Positions 7,193 to 16,086 of a stretch of 38,989 nucleotides of DNA are shown piece after piece (the first letter of the stretch is position 1; every line of letters starts with the position of its first letter). The notes beneath the pieces were generated by a model, which worked only from the letters and a program-made list of their open reading frames with translations, made no database searches and was not told where the DNA came from. The stretch comes from Alphaproteobacteria bacterium. Lineage in GTDB: Bacteria > Pseudomonadota > Alphaproteobacteria > Reyranellales > Reyranellaceae. The translations under genes were made by a program, and so were the position numbers. The stretch covers positions 1 through 38,989 of the forward strand of contig CANJHI010000028.1 in assembly GCA_947474005.1 (NCBI GenBank), in the 5' to 3' direction.

Positions 7193-9088
7193 TCAGATTT
7201 CGAGCCGGCCGCCGAGTTCGACCACGCGATTGACCGGCAGGCCGAAGAAGTCGCCGGGACTCGCGGCAAGCCGGGCAAGCATCAGGAAGAGCTTCTGCTG
7301 CCAGCGCGGCATCAGCGGATGGTCGCCGCCGACGATGGTGTTGCGGCCAATGAAATAGGTCGTGTGTTCGAGGTCGACCGGAATGCCGCTGTCAGCAAGG
7401 CCTGCGATGGCGCGCGCCACGTCGTGCTTTTCCATGAAGCCATAGCGCAGCAGCACGCGGTGGATGCCGTTGCCGAGATCGGCCACCTCGCGATGCGCCT
7501 CGGGCGCCACGAAGGGCGCGTCCACGGTCTGCACGGTGAGCAGCACGACATGCTCGTGAAACGCCTCGTTGTGCGTGAGGTTTCGCCGCATGCAGTTCGA
7601 GGCATTGTCGGAGAAGGCGGTGAAATAGACCGCCGTGCCCGTGGCCCGGTGCCAGCCGCTGATGTTGAAGCCGTTCAGCAGCGCGTCGAGCGGCACGGTC
7701 CTCTCCTTCTCGCGCACCGAGACAGCGAGCCGGCCCTGCAGCCACGTCCACATGCAGATGAAGATCACCGCGGCGATGGCCAGCGGCACCCAGCCGCCGT
7801 GGAAGAACTTCAGCATGTTGGACGAGAACAGCGTGACATCGACGGTGAGGAAACAGCCGAAGACCAGGATCGATGCCGGCCAGCTCCATTTCCATGTCCG
7901 CCGCGCCAGGCCCAGGACGAGGATGCTGGTCACCAGCATCGTGCCGGTGACGGCAATGCCGTAGGCCGAGGCGATGCTGGAGGAGGTGCTGAAACCCAGG
8001 ATCAGGGCCACGACGCCGATCATCTGCAGCCAGTTCACCGACGGCACGTATATCTGGCCGTATTCACTGGCCGATGTGTGCAGGATGCGCACGCGCGGGC
8101 TGAGGCCAAGAAGCGTTGCCTGCTGGGCCATGGAGAAGGCGCCGGAGATGGTGGCCTGCGAGGCGATGACCGTGGCCGCCGTCGCCAGCACCACCAGCGG
8201 GTAGAGCGCCCAGCCGGGCGCCAGGCGGAAGAACGGGTTGGCCAGCGCGGAGGGATCGTCGAGCAGCAGGGCGCCCTGGCCGTAGTAGTTGACCAGCAGC
8301 GCGGGAAACACCAGCGCCAGCCAGGCGATGCGGATCGGCAGGCGGCCGAAATGGCCCATGTCGGCATAGAGTGCCTCGGCGCCGGTGAAGGCCAGCGTCA
8401 CCGCGCCCATCGACACGAAGGCTACGACCTTGTGGCGCATGGTGAACTCGAAGGCATGCAGGGGCGACAGTGCCGCCAGCACTTGCGGATGATGGATGAC
8501 ATGGACGATGCCCAGCGCGAACAGGGCGATGAACCACAGCAGCATGATCGGGCCGAACCAGCGGGCAACGCCGCTGGTGCCGAAGTGCTGGACGGCGAAC
8601 AGCCCCACGATCAGCCCGATCGAGATCGGCACGACCAGCGTCTCGAACTCGGTCGTGGCGACGTTGAGGCCCTCGACCGCGCTCAGCACCGAGATCGCCG
8701 GCGTCAGCAGGCAGTCGCCGTAGAACAGCGCCGCGCCCGCGATGCCCAACATCATGTAGATCCGCCGCCGCCTGTCGGAGATGCCCGGCTCCTGCGAGAC
8801 CAGCGCCATCAGCGCCAGCACGCCGCCCTCGCCGTTGTTGTCGGCCCGCATCACCACCACGACGTACTTCAGGGTGACGACGATGATCAGCGCCCAGGTG
8901 ATCAGCGACAGCATGCCGAGCACGTTCTCGGGCGTGGGCTTGAGGCCAGTATAGTCGCTGAAGCAGGTCTGGACGGTATAAAGCGGGCTGGTGCCGATAT
9001 CGCCGAAGACGACGCCAAGGGCGGCCAGAGTGAGGGTGGCGGTGCGTGTCCGGCCGGCCGGTGCATTTGCGGAATTGCTGCCCGTCAT
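7193..9088 (-). CDS. kup: Low-affinity potassium transporter Kup
   Basis: A 631-residue inner-membrane K+ uptake protein of the KUP/HAK/KT family, probably a proton symporter. Length and architecture match the family: about 12 hydrophobic helices in the first 450 residues and a cytoplasmic C-terminal domain of about 170 residues. The signature GVVFGDIGTSPLYT lies near residue 30, followed by GGVLALMALVSQ and, further on, FYGDCLLTPAISVLSAVEG. The start at 9088 agrees with the family N-terminus (short variable leader, then LTLAALGVVFGDIG). It is monocistronic, convergent with the VOC operon and divergent from the gene at 9192. Confidence 0.95.
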   Translation of the reverse strand: MTGSNSANAPAGRTRTATLTLAALGVVFGDIGTSPLYTVQTCFSDYTGLKPTPENVLGMLSLITWALIIVVTLKYVVVVMRADNNGEGGVLALMALVSQEPGISDRRRRIYMMLGIAGAALFYGDCLLTPAISVLSAVEGLNVATTEFETLVVPISIGLIVGLFAVQHFGTSGVARWFGPIMLLWFIALFALGIVHVIHHPQVLAALSPLHAFEFTMRHKVVAFVSMGAVTLAFTGAEALYADMGHFGRLPIRIAWLALVFPALLVNYYGQGALLLDDPSALANPFFRLAPGWALYPLVVLATAATVIASQATISGAFSMAQQATLLGLSPRVRILHTSASEYGQIYVPSVNWLQMIGVVALILGFSTSSSIASAYGIAVTGTMLVTSILVLGLARRTWKWSWPASILVFGCFLTVDVTLFSSNMLKFFHGGWVPLAIAAVIFICMWTWLQGRLAVSVREKERTVPLDALLNGFNISGWHRATGTAVYFTAFSDNASNCMRRNLTHNEAFHEHVVLLTVQTVDAPFVAPEAHREVADLGNGIHRVLLRYGFMEKHDVARAIAGLADSGIPVDLEHTTYFIGRNTIVGGDHPLMPRWQQKLFLMLARLAASPGDFFGLPVNRVVELGGRLEI

Positions 9089-9191
9089 GCCGGCTAAGCC
9101 TCGCCTTTTCCCGCGTGAACGCCCGTGTGAACGATTGATCCTACACGCGAATTCCGGGACGCTGCAGTTCTGATTGCAAAGGGAGGGAAGA

Positions 9192-9587
9192 ATGGCCGAG
9201 AGCGAGAACTACAAGAAGGGTACCGAGATCCGCCGCAAGCTGATGGGCGAGGCCTACGCCGACAAGATGAACAAGAGCGTCTACGACGATCCGATGATGC
9301 AGAAGTTCGGCGACTACGCCCGCGAGGCGGTGTTCGGCATGCTGTGGTCGCGGCCCGGCCTCGACATGAAGACACGGGCCCTGATCTGCGTCATCTCCGA
9401 CACGTCCCAGGCGCGCTGGCCGGAACTCGCGATCCACTTGCGCATGGCGCGCAACCAGGGCTGGACCGAGGACGAACTCAGCGAGGCGCTGATGCATCTC
9501 TGCGGCTACACCGGCCTGCCGTCGGTGCGCGAGGCGCTGCTGATCGCCAGGGAAGTCTTTCACGAGATGAACAACGAGAAGAAGTAG
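9192..9587 (+). CDS. Carboxymuconolactone decarboxylase-family protein
   Basis: A 131-residue all-helical protein of the AhpD/CMD superfamily, closest in look to 4-carboxymuconolactone decarboxylase (PcaC)-like members. The core is [40 protein letters not shown] and [17 protein letters not shown]. It lacks the CxxC peroxidase pair of AhpD. The start at 9192 follows GGGAGGGAAGA; an upstream in-frame ATG at 9174 has no ribosome site. Its stop is one base from the purC start, so the two are probably translated from one message. No other protocatechuate-pathway genes are nearby, so its substrate is open. Confidence 0.88.
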   Translation: MAESENYKKGTEIRRKLMGEAYADKMNKSVYDDPMMQKFGDYAREAVFGMLWSRPGLDMKTRALICVISDTSQARWPELAIHLRMARNQGWTEDELSEALMHLCGYTGLPSVREALLIAREVFHEMNNEKK

Positions 9588-9588
9588 C

Positions 9589-10509
9589 ATGATGTTGATG
9601 ACGACCAGCGATCTGCCCCTGGAGCGGATCGCGCGGGGCAAGGTGCGCGATGTCTACGCCGTCGACGCCGACCGGCTGCTGCTGGTGGCGACCGACCGGG
9701 TCAGCGCCTACGACGTGGTCATGGCCGAGCCGATCCCGAAGAAGGGCGCGGTGCTGACGCAGGTCAGCGCCTGGTGGTTCAAGCAGCTGGGCGATGTGGT
9801 GAAGCATCACATGATCTCGGCCGACGCCGACGAGATCGCGGCAGCGGTGCCGGTGCTGAAACCGCACCGCGCCGCGATCGCCGGCCGGGCGATGCTCTGC
9901 CGGCGCGGCACGGTGTTCCCGATCGAGTGCGTCATCCGTGGCTACATCACCGGCTCGGCGTGGCGTGAGTATGCCAAAGGCGGCACGCTGGCGGGCGAAA
10001 GCCTGCCGGCCGGCCTCAGGGAAAGCGGCCGGCTCGATCCGCCGATCTTCAGCCCGGCGACCAAGGCCGAGAGCGGCCACGACGAGAACATCACGATCTC
10101 CGAGATGAAGAAGGTGCTGGGCGCCGACGTCACGGGCGAGCTCGAGCGGCTGTCGCGCCTCGTCTACACGCGCGGGCGCGACGTGGCCCTGAAGAACGGC
10201 ATCATCATCGCCGATACCAAGTTCGAGTTCGGCCGCACCGCGTCCGGCGAGATCCTGCTGATCGACGAGGTGATGACGCCGGACAGCTCGCGCTTCTGGC
10301 CGGCCGACGGCTATGCCGAGGGCAGGGGGCAGCCCAGCTTCGACAAGCAGCCGCTGCGCGACTGGCTCGACGTCGAGCGCCACGCCGGCCGCTGGAACGG
10401 CGAGGCACCGCCGCCCAAGCTGCCGCCGGAAGTGGTCGAGGCCACGAGCCAACGCTATCTGGAAGCCTATCGCCGGCTGACCGGCGCCGACCTCGTCGTT
10501 CCAGACTGA
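9589..10509 (+). CDS. purC: Phosphoribosylaminoimidazole-succinocarboxamide synthase
   Basis: A 306-residue SAICAR synthase that joins CAIR and aspartate with ATP in purine biosynthesis. Recognisable segments are [20 protein letters not shown] (nucleotide loop), [47 protein letters not shown] and IADTKFEFG followed by [13 protein letters not shown]. The length fits the longer (about 300-residue) form also found in yeast and plants, rather than the short form of about 240-255 residues. The start at 9589 is one base after the previous stop; a second ATG in the same frame at 9598 is equally possible. No other pur gene is next to it, so a second short-form purC elsewhere would not be surprising. 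Confidence 0.95.
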   Translation: MMLMTTSDLPLERIARGKVRDVYAVDADRLLLVATDRVSAYDVVMAEPIPKKGAVLTQVSAWWFKQLGDVVKHHMISADADEIAAAVPVLKPHRAAIAGRAMLCRRGTVFPIECVIRGYITGSAWREYAKGGTLAGESLPAGLRESGRLDPPIFSPATKAESGHDENITISEMKKVLGADVTGELERLSRLVYTRGRDVALKNGIIIADTKFEFGRTASGEILLIDEVMTPDSSRFWPADGYAEGRGQPSFDKQPLRDWLDVERHAGRWNGEAPPPKLPPEVVEATSQRYLEAYRRLTGADLVVPD

Positions 10510-10616
10510 ATCGGCCGGGATATTCGACACCCCCGGCATGACATTTGCACCTCTGGCGATGCTAGGATTTGCCGGCAACACTGGGATTTGAACACGGGAC
10601 TTGGGGGAACGCAGGC

Positions 10617-11639
10617 ATGAGGATCATGAGCCATCTGGCCGTCGTCGCGGCCGGCATCGCAGGACTTGCTGCTTCCGCCGCCGAGGCCCAGCAGATGACC
10701 GCCGTCACCCAACTCGGCTGGCTGCGCATCGGCGAATACGCGCCGATCCTGGTCGCGGAGGCCAAGGGCTTCTTCAAGGACGAGGGGATCGACCACAAGA
10801 CGGTCGATGGTGGTCCGGGCAAGAACCCGATTCCCATCGTCGCCGTCGGCCAGGCGCAGTTCGGCCTCGCCACCCAGGGCATGCAGATCATCTCGGCGCG
10901 CGCGGCGCGCGATCCGGTCAACGTCGTGGCGATCGGCACGCTCTTCCAGCAGGCGCCGTCGTCCTACATCAGCATTACAGAGGCCAATGCTCCGCCGTCG
11001 AAGCCCAAGGACATGGAAGGCAAGAACGTCGGCGTGCAAGCCGAGACGGAGTTCGTCTTCAAGGCCTTCGCCAAGAAGAACAACATCGATCTCTCGAAAG
11101 TGAAGGTCACTTTCGTCAAGGCGACCGTCGAACCGCTGATGGCGGGCCAGATCGATTATTTCTCCGGGTGGGTGATCAACCAGACGTTCCAGATCGAGAC
11201 CGAGGCGGCGAAACCCGACGCGCCGGCCACGGTCAAGGGCAAGAGCTGGCGGGCGCTCCGGCTCGCGGAGTGGGGCGTGCCGACCTACACCGACGTGATC
11301 TTCACCTCGGGCGATATGCTGAAGAAGAACCCCGAACTGGTGCGGCGCTACCTCAAGGCGGTGCAGCGCGGCATGCAGTACGTGATCGATCATCCCGATG
11401 AATCGGTCGACATCCTCGCCAAGTTCCCGGGCCAAATCGAGGACGCCAAGAAGCTCGCCTGGCGCTTCAAGCTGCAGAACCCGCTGTTCCAGAGCGACGA
11501 CACCAAGAAGAACGGCCTGCTCTGGATGAACCCGGCGACCTGGGAGCAGATGGTGGAGTTCCTCAAGGACGGCGAGCAGATCCCGCGCGCCATTCCGGTG
11601 GCCGAGGTCATGACCGACGCCTTCCTGCCCAAGAAGTAA
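10617..11639 (+). CDS. ABC transporter substrate-binding protein (NMT1/SsuA-like)
   Basis: A 340-residue periplasmic solute receptor with a signal peptide (residues 1-24, ending ASAAEAQ). The mature protein has the NMT1/SsuA-like layout: LGWLRIGEYAPILVAEAKGF then FFKDEGIDHKTVDGG, VAVGQAQFGLATQGMQIISA, and in the second lobe DMEGKNVGVQAETEFVFKAF and ATVEPLMAGQIDYFSGWVIN. Relatives bind nitrate, sulfonates, taurine, pyrimidines or other small nitrogen and sulfur compounds; the ligand cannot be read from sequence. The ATG at 10617 is the first that gives a full signal peptide. Its TAA overlaps the ATPase start (TAATG), so the importer genes are coupled. Confidence 0.9.
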   Translation: MRIMSHLAVVAAGIAGLAASAAEAQQMTAVTQLGWLRIGEYAPILVAEAKGFFKDEGIDHKTVDGGPGKNPIPIVAVGQAQFGLATQGMQIISARAARDPVNVVAIGTLFQQAPSSYISITEANAPPSKPKDMEGKNVGVQAETEFVFKAFAKKNNIDLSKVKVTFVKATVEPLMAGQIDYFSGWVINQTFQIETEAAKPDAPATVKGKSWRALRLAEWGVPTYTDVIFTSGDMLKKNPELVRRYLKAVQRGMQYVIDHPDESVDILAKFPGQIEDAKKLAWRFKLQNPLFQSDDTKKNGLLWMNPATWEQMVEFLKDGEQIPRAIPVAEVMTDAFLPKK

Positions 11640-12394
11640 TGGCCGCGCCGATCTCCATCCGAAACGTCTCGCGGCGCTTCGGCGACAACTGGGCGCTGCG
11701 TCCGGTTGATCTGGAGATCGCTGCCGGCGAGTTCATCGCCCTGGTCGGCCCTTCCGGATGCGGCAAGACGACGTTGCTGCGGATCGTCGCCGACCTGCAG
11801 GACCCGACGAGCGGAGAGGTCCGGATTGGCGAGGATTCGGCGGCCGAAGCGCGGCGCAAGCGCCTGCTCGGCCTCGTCTCCCAGCGCCCGGCGGTGCTGC
11901 CGTGGAAGCGCGCCATCGACGATGTTCGCTTCACGCAGAAGATCGCCGGTCGCGTCGGGTTCGATCCGGCCAAGGTGCTGGCCGAATTCGGCCTGGCCGG
12001 CCACGAGAACAAGCGGGCACGTGAGCTGTCCGGCGGAATGCTGCAGCGGGTCAACATTGCCAGCGCCATGGCGCACGATCCCTCCGTGCTGTTGATGGAT
12101 GAGCCGTTCGCCGCCCTCGACGAGATGAAGCGCGAGGAAATCGGCGAGTGGTTCGACCGCGAGCTCAGCGTGCGACCCAAGACCGTTCTGTTCGTCACCC
12201 ATCATATCGATGAGGCGGTCATGCTGGCCGACCGGCTGCTGGTGTTCTCGCCGGCGCCCGGCCGCGTGATCGAGGTCGTGTCGGTGTCGGTGCCGGTGCC
12301 GCGGCCGCGCAATCACGCGTTCCGCCAGGATCCACGCTTCGTTGCCATCGCGGCCCACGTGCGCGGCCTGCTGATGCACCAGGCGACCGCCTGA
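11639..12394 (+). CDS. ABC transporter ATP-binding protein (SsuB/TauB-like)
   Basis: A 251-residue nucleotide-binding subunit. Walker A is GPSGCGKTT at residues 37-45. The Q-loop region contains GLVSQRPAVLPW, the ABC signature is LSGGMLQRVNIA, and Walker B is VLLMDEPFAALDE, followed by the switch histidine in VLFVTHHIDEA. The subgroup is the nitrate/sulfonate/taurine importers (short, about 250 residues, no regulatory tail). The start overlaps the receptor gene stop, and the stop overlaps the permease start (TGATG), so the three are one translational unit. Confidence 0.94.
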   Translation: MAAPISIRNVSRRFGDNWALRPVDLEIAAGEFIALVGPSGCGKTTLLRIVADLQDPTSGEVRIGEDSAAEARRKRLLGLVSQRPAVLPWKRAIDDVRFTQKIAGRVGFDPAKVLAEFGLAGHENKRARELSGGMLQRVNIASAMAHDPSVLLMDEPFAALDEMKREEIGEWFDRELSVRPKTVLFVTHHIDEAVMLADRLLVFSPAPGRVIEVVSVSVPVPRPRNHAFRQDPRFVAIAAHVRGLLMHQATA

Positions 12395-13233
12395 TGCCGG
12401 CGGACGTCACCCTGAACCAAAGTGCCAAGGTCGCCAGGCTCCGGCCGACATCGCCGGTCCGCTTGGCCAGGCGTGTGCTGTGGTTGGCGATGCGGGTGGC
12501 GATGCCGGTCGTTTCGGTGATGTTGCTCTGGTACCTCGCGATCTGGCTCTCCGGCCTTCCGGCCTTCGTGATCCCGCTGCCCGAGCGTGTCCTGGAAGTG
12601 CTGTGGGAGGAACGCGCCTTCATCTTCGGCCATCTGCTGTCGACCCTGCAGGTGGCGGCGATCGGCTTCCTGTGGGCGAACGTGGCGGGCATCGGGCTCG
12701 CCGTGCTGTTCGACCTGTTGCCGCCCACGCGGCACATGCTGATGCCGGCGGCCATTACCCTGCGCAACGTGCCCTACATCGCCCTGATTTCCGTCCTGAT
12801 GCTGGCTTTCGGCGATTCGATCCTGAGCAAGACCACGATCGTGGCGCTGGCCGGCTTCTTCCCGGTCCTGATCAACACCATGCATGGATTGCGGGCGGCC
12901 GACGAGGTCCAGCTCGACCGCATGCGGATCCTGAACGCGAGCTGGTGGCAGACTTTCAGCCAGGTGCGCCTGCCCTATGCGCTGCCCTCCATCGTGGCGG
13001 CGCAGGAGATCACCGGCAGCGGATCGATCATCGTGGCCATTGCCGCCGAGTGGATGATCTCGTCGACTGGCCTCGGTTACGTCATCAATCATGCAATGCA
13101 GAACTACCGGGGCGACAAGGTCTATGCCGTCGCTCTGCTCGCGACGGCCCTGTCTTTTCTGATATATTCGTTCGTACACGCGCTGGGAAAGAGACTGGAC
13201 TGGCGCGCGGCCGGCGAGCAGCGGCGCGGATAG
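12394..13233 (+). CDS. ABC transporter permease (SsuC/TauC-like)
   Basis: A 279-residue inner-membrane permease with about six hydrophobic segments, beginning near residue 27 (LRRVLWLAMRVAMPVV region). The coupling-loop EAA-type motif is near residues 165-190 (GLRAADEVQLDRMRILNAS, then FSQVRLPYALPSIVAAQEI). A characteristic ITGSGSIIVAIAAEWMISST segment follows. This is the BinPDT (MetI-like) fold used by nitrate/sulfonate-type importers. It overlaps the ATPase gene by one base and is followed after 24 bases by the dioxygenase gene. Confidence 0.92.
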   Translation: MPADVTLNQSAKVARLRPTSPVRLARRVLWLAMRVAMPVVSVMLLWYLAIWLSGLPAFVIPLPERVLEVLWEERAFIFGHLLSTLQVAAIGFLWANVAGIGLAVLFDLLPPTRHMLMPAAITLRNVPYIALISVLMLAFGDSILSKTTIVALAGFFPVLINTMHGLRAADEVQLDRMRILNASWWQTFSQVRLPYALPSIVAAQEITGSGSIIVAIAAEWMISSTGLGYVINHAMQNYRGDKVYAVALLATALSFLIYSFVHALGKRLDWRAAGEQRRG

Positions 13234-13257
13234 ATTTCTCAGGCGTTGGAGGCGGTC

Positions 13258-14280
13258 ATGGCAGCAGGTCTTTCGGCACAAACCCAGGCGATGCCCGCCA
13301 GCATCCCGGTGATCGATATCGGTGGACTCTATTCGAGCGATCCGGCCGCCCGGAAGGCGGTCGCCGCCAAGCTCGGCGCGGCCTGCGACGACATCGGCTT
13401 CTTCTATGCCGTGAACCACAACGTACCGGTCGAGACGATCGATCGCGCGGTCGCCCAGGCCGACAGGTTCTTTGCCCTGCCCGAAGCCGAGAGGCTCAAG
13501 ATCAAGGCCAACAGCAACAACCGCGGCTATCGCGACATCTGGGACAGCGTCCACCGCAACGGCAAGACCAACGCCAAGGACAGTTTCGATCTGGGATTTC
13601 CGGTGACCGCCGACGATCCCGAGGTCAAGGCCGGCACGCCGTTCTACGCGCCCAACCTGTGGCCGGACATGCCGGGTTTTCGCGAGGCCGTCGAGCCCTA
13701 CTACATGGCGACCTACCAGCTTGGCATGAAGATCCTGGAAGGCTTCGCGATCTATCTCGATAAGCCCGACGATTTCTTCACTCAGCACTTCACCAAGCCG
13801 GTCGCCGACATGGTGATCAACCACTATCTCGGCGCCGCCGGCCTGCACGTCTCGGACCAGGCCTCGGGTCCGCACACCGACCACGGCATCGTCACCATCC
13901 TGTGGCAGGACAGCCTGGGCGGCCTCGAGGTCATGGGCAAGGATGGCCAGTGGATTTCGGCGACGCCGCTCCGCGGCAGCTACGTGATCAACATCGGCGA
14001 ATTGATGAAGCGCTGGACCAACGGGCGCTTCAAGGCGACGGTGCATCGCGTCGTGCATCTGCAGGACAAGTCGCGCTACTCGATGCCGCTGTTCTGCAAT
14101 CCCAACTTTCGCACCATCGTCGATCCGCGCGATCTCGGCGTCGGCGATGCCGAGGCGCAATACCCGCCGATCCAGTCCGGCGAATTCCTGATGTCGCGGT
14201 TCAAGGCGACGCGAAAGCTGTGGGGCGCTGACCTGAACAAGATCACGACCGGCGAGGTCGTCGAGGCTGCCGCGGAATAG
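13258..14280 (+). CDS. Isopenicillin-N-synthase-like 2-oxoglutarate/Fe(II) dioxygenase
   Basis: A 340-residue oxygenase of the IPNS/plant-type 2OG-Fe(II) superfamily. The N-terminal DIOX_N part starts IPVIDIGGLYSSDP with GFFYAVNHNVP near residue 47. The catalytic jelly-roll supplies the iron ligands H206, D208 (HTDHG) and H263 (VHRVVH), plus the R-x-S pair at 273-275 (RYSMPLF) that normally holds the 2-oxoglutarate carboxylate. The start at 13258 is set by GGAGGCGGTC; a TTG at 13246 is less likely. It directly follows the ABC importer genes, so it may oxidise the imported compound. In similar proteins substrates range widely, so no reaction is proposed. Confidence 0.9.
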   Translation: MAAGLSAQTQAMPASIPVIDIGGLYSSDPAARKAVAAKLGAACDDIGFFYAVNHNVPVETIDRAVAQADRFFALPEAERLKIKANSNNRGYRDIWDSVHRNGKTNAKDSFDLGFPVTADDPEVKAGTPFYAPNLWPDMPGFREAVEPYYMATYQLGMKILEGFAIYLDKPDDFFTQHFTKPVADMVINHYLGAAGLHVSDQASGPHTDHGIVTILWQDSLGGLEVMGKDGQWISATPLRGSYVINIGELMKRWTNGRFKATVHRVVHLQDKSRYSMPLFCNPNFRTIVDPRDLGVGDAEAQYPPIQSGEFLMSRFKATRKLWGADLNKITTGEVVEAAAE

Positions 14281-14319
14281 GCAAACAGCCTGCTGATAGG
14301 TGCCGCCTTCAGCGGCGTG

Positions 14320-14634
14320 TCATGACCGCTTCGGCAGGGTGAAGTCGGACTCGCGCAGGGTCTTTTCGAGTACCGGGATACCGGCGGCATAGTTGCCCTG
14401 GGCGCACTCGTTGATCGCTCCGGTTATATAGACGTTCGGCATGACGCGGGAGCCGATGCTGCCGACGTAGCGGAGATAGAGGCCGGCGAGCTTGCCGCAA
14501 TAGGCCCTGTCTTCTTCTGCGGTATAGGTCCTGGCAGGGCCTGCGGCCGGGGCGGGGGTGGTGGTCGTGTCGCCGCTCCTGGTGCAGGCAGCAGCGGAGA
14601 GGACAAGCAATAGAGGCAGGAGCTTGCGGGTCAT
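14320..14634 (-). CDS. Small putative lipoprotein
   Basis: A 104-residue protein with a lipoprotein signal (MTRKLLPLLLVLSAAAC, lipobox SAAAC at residues 13-17). A short Thr/Pro/Ala linker follows, then a compact domain of about 70 residues containing EEDRAYCGKLAGLYLRYVGS, INECAQGNYAAGIPVLEKTL and a Pro-Lys-Arg-Ser terminus. Two cysteines in the domain could form a disulfide. The family is not one I can name. It stands alone, convergent with the dioxygenase gene and 47 bases downstream of the TerC-type gene on the same strand. Confidence 0.78.
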   Translation of the reverse strand: MTRKLLPLLLVLSAAACTRSGDTTTTPAPAAGPARTYTAEEDRAYCGKLAGLYLRYVGSIGSRVMPNVYITGAINECAQGNYAAGIPVLEKTLRESDFTLPKRS

Positions 14635-14681
14635 GCCGCGCTGTTACGCGGCAATGATCTCTCCCGCAAGCTCCCGCCACT

Positions 14682-15587
14682 CTAGGCGCGTGCAGACCGG
14701 CTGCTACGCTTCACGACCTGCTCGCGCAGCCACAGGAACGCCGCCGCCAGCGGCAGCCAACCCAGCCAGCGTACCGCCTCGAACAGGTACTCGCCCTGGT
14801 CGCGGGCGAGCAGGTAGTCGACCTGTACCTTCCAGACGCTGGCCGCGACCTCGAAGGCCAGCATCCAGACCAGCAGCGCCGGCAGCAGGACGACCAGCGG
14901 CTTCATGTTCTCCGACAGCCGCGCGCTGTACCAGGGGCCGAGCGAGATCGAGAAGATCAGGATCGCCAGGATCAGCTTGGTCGCGGGATGCGCTTCGAAC
15001 CATGCCACCAGCAGCGGCTCGCGCACGACCATCGAGTAGGCGGTCCAGGCGAGCACCGCACCGCCCAGCAGGATGACCGAGGGATAGCGGTCGACCAGCT
15101 TGATGACGAGCTGGCTGCCCCAGACGATGATCGGCACGCTGATGGCGAGGCCCAGCACGATCAAGAGGATGCTGCCGTGGGCCGCCCCGCCGATCGCCAG
15201 CACGTTGTCGACGCCCATGACCGCGTCGGCAATCACGATGGTGCGCACTGCGGCGGCGAAGGTTGCGGCCGGTGCCTTGGCGAGATGGCTGGCCCCGGTA
15301 TTGGACTCAGGCATGAGCAGCTTGCGCGCGATCCAGACCAGGGCGAGGCCGCCGCCCAGCATGAAGCCGGGCACGGCCAGGATGTAGACCACGAGGATGG
15401 CCATCGTGGCGCGGATGGCGATGGCGCCGAAGGTGCCCCAGAAGATGACCTTGTTCTGGGTGTTCTTGGGCAGGTTACGGGCGACCAGGCCGATGATGAG
15501 GGCGTTGTCGCCCGCCAGCACCAGGTCGATCAGGATGATGGTGAGCAGGGCCGACAGAAAGGCGGCCGAAAAGAATTCGAGTTCCAC
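14682..15587 (-). CDS. TerC-family integral membrane protein
   Basis: A 301-residue membrane protein of the TerC/YjbE group with seven to nine helices. It opens VELEFFSAAFLSALLTIILI, then DLVLAGDNALIIGLVARNLP, and midway has VIADAVMGVDNVLAIGGAAH. The two GDN/VDN aspartate-asparagine motifs are the family's conserved metal-site residues. Some TerC proteins export manganese or help metalate exported proteins; others are tied to tellurite resistance. I chose the GTG at 15587, which has GGAGATC in front and matches the family N-terminus; a TTG at 15623 would add 12 unusual residues. A short GC hairpin lies upstream (15618-15635), but I see no convincing manganese riboswitch. Confidence 0.9.
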   Translation of the reverse strand: MELEFFSAAFLSALLTIILIDLVLAGDNALIIGLVARNLPKNTQNKVIFWGTFGAIAIRATMAILVVYILAVPGFMLGGGLALVWIARKLLMPESNTGASHLAKAPAATFAAAVRTIVIADAVMGVDNVLAIGGAAHGSILLIVLGLAISVPIIVWGSQLVIKLVDRYPSVILLGGAVLAWTAYSMVVREPLLVAWFEAHPATKLILAILIFSISLGPWYSARLSENMKPLVVLLPALLVWMLAFEVAASVWKVQVDYLLARDQGEYLFEAVRWLGWLPLAAAFLWLREQVVKRSSRSARA

Positions 15588-15654
15588 GACGATCTCCAAC
15601 GAAAAATGAACATCATCCGCCAACCCGAAGGGCGGCGGCGCTTTCAGTCTGTCG

Positions 15655-16002
15655 TCAGAGCTTTATGGGAACTTTTTCAACGCCCCCGGCAGGGGCAGGC
15701 CGCAGCGCCTTGAAAAACGCGGGGCTGCAGACGCGGAGGATGGTGATGCCGGCGGCCAGGACGCCGCCCGCCAGCAGGAGCTGCAGCAGATGCCAGTGCC
15801 GCATCGCCAGCACCGAGAATTCACCGCCGAGGTCGAACAGCGCGAATTCGAGCCCCGCCTCGCCGAACAGCATCGGATCGACGGCGTCGCCGAACGAGGC
15901 CAGGATCATGCAGATCACGACCGACGCCACGAACAACTCACCGCCGGGAGAAACGGTCCGGACGGCGTTGGCGGCGCGGGGTGAGCGGTCGATCAGGCGC
16001 AT
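15655..16002 (-). CDS. Small unknown membrane protein
   Basis: A 115-residue protein with two likely transmembrane helices (about residues 22-40, GELFVASVVICMILASFGDA, and 72-92, HLLQLLLAGGVLAAGITIL). An acidic loop lies between them, containing DPMLFGEAGLEFALFDLGGE. No family is recognised. The hydrophobic pattern and the use of both small and acidic residues look like real coding sequence, but the ribosome site before 16002 is poor. It lies between the TerC-type gene and the copper ATPase on the same strand. Confidence 0.55.
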   Translation of the reverse strand: MRLIDRSPRAANAVRTVSPGGELFVASVVICMILASFGDAVDPMLFGEAGLEFALFDLGGEFSVLAMRHWHLLQLLLAGGVLAAGITILRVCSPAFFKALRPAPAGGVEKVPIKL

Positions 16003-16044
16003 GGTCCGGCCAATTTCGGCCCCGGCCGATTGCAGATCAAGTGC

Positions 16045-16072
16045 AAAACGACAGGGCCGTCCCGAAATGTCG
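16045..16072 (-). terminator. Probable terminator after the copper ATPase gene
   Basis: On the minus strand CGACA and TGTCG enclose an inner GGG/CCC pairing and are followed by TTTTG. The structure begins about 15 bases after the ATPase stop codon. The stem is imperfect, with an unpaired TTTC on one side, so this is a candidate rather than a certain terminator. Confidence 0.45.
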
Positions 16073-16086
16073 CAGACGCATGCCCC

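Noticed and set aside
7184..9097. 637-codon plus-strand frame opposite kup
   Set aside because: His/Gln/Arg-rich antisense frame without family features; kup on the other strand is unmistakable.
10541..10616. Promoter TTGCAC...TAGGAT ahead of the ABC importer
   Set aside because: The spacing between the hexamers is about 12 bases, too short for a sigma-70 promoter.
12313..14160. 615-codon minus-strand frame opposite the ABC permease and dioxygenase
   Set aside because: It crosses two genes with clear families; its composition is that of an antisense frame.
15588..15660. Possible manganese (yybP-ykoY) riboswitch before the TerC-type gene
   Set aside because: Only a short CCGCC/GGCGG hairpin is present; the conserved loops of that riboswitch could not be found.
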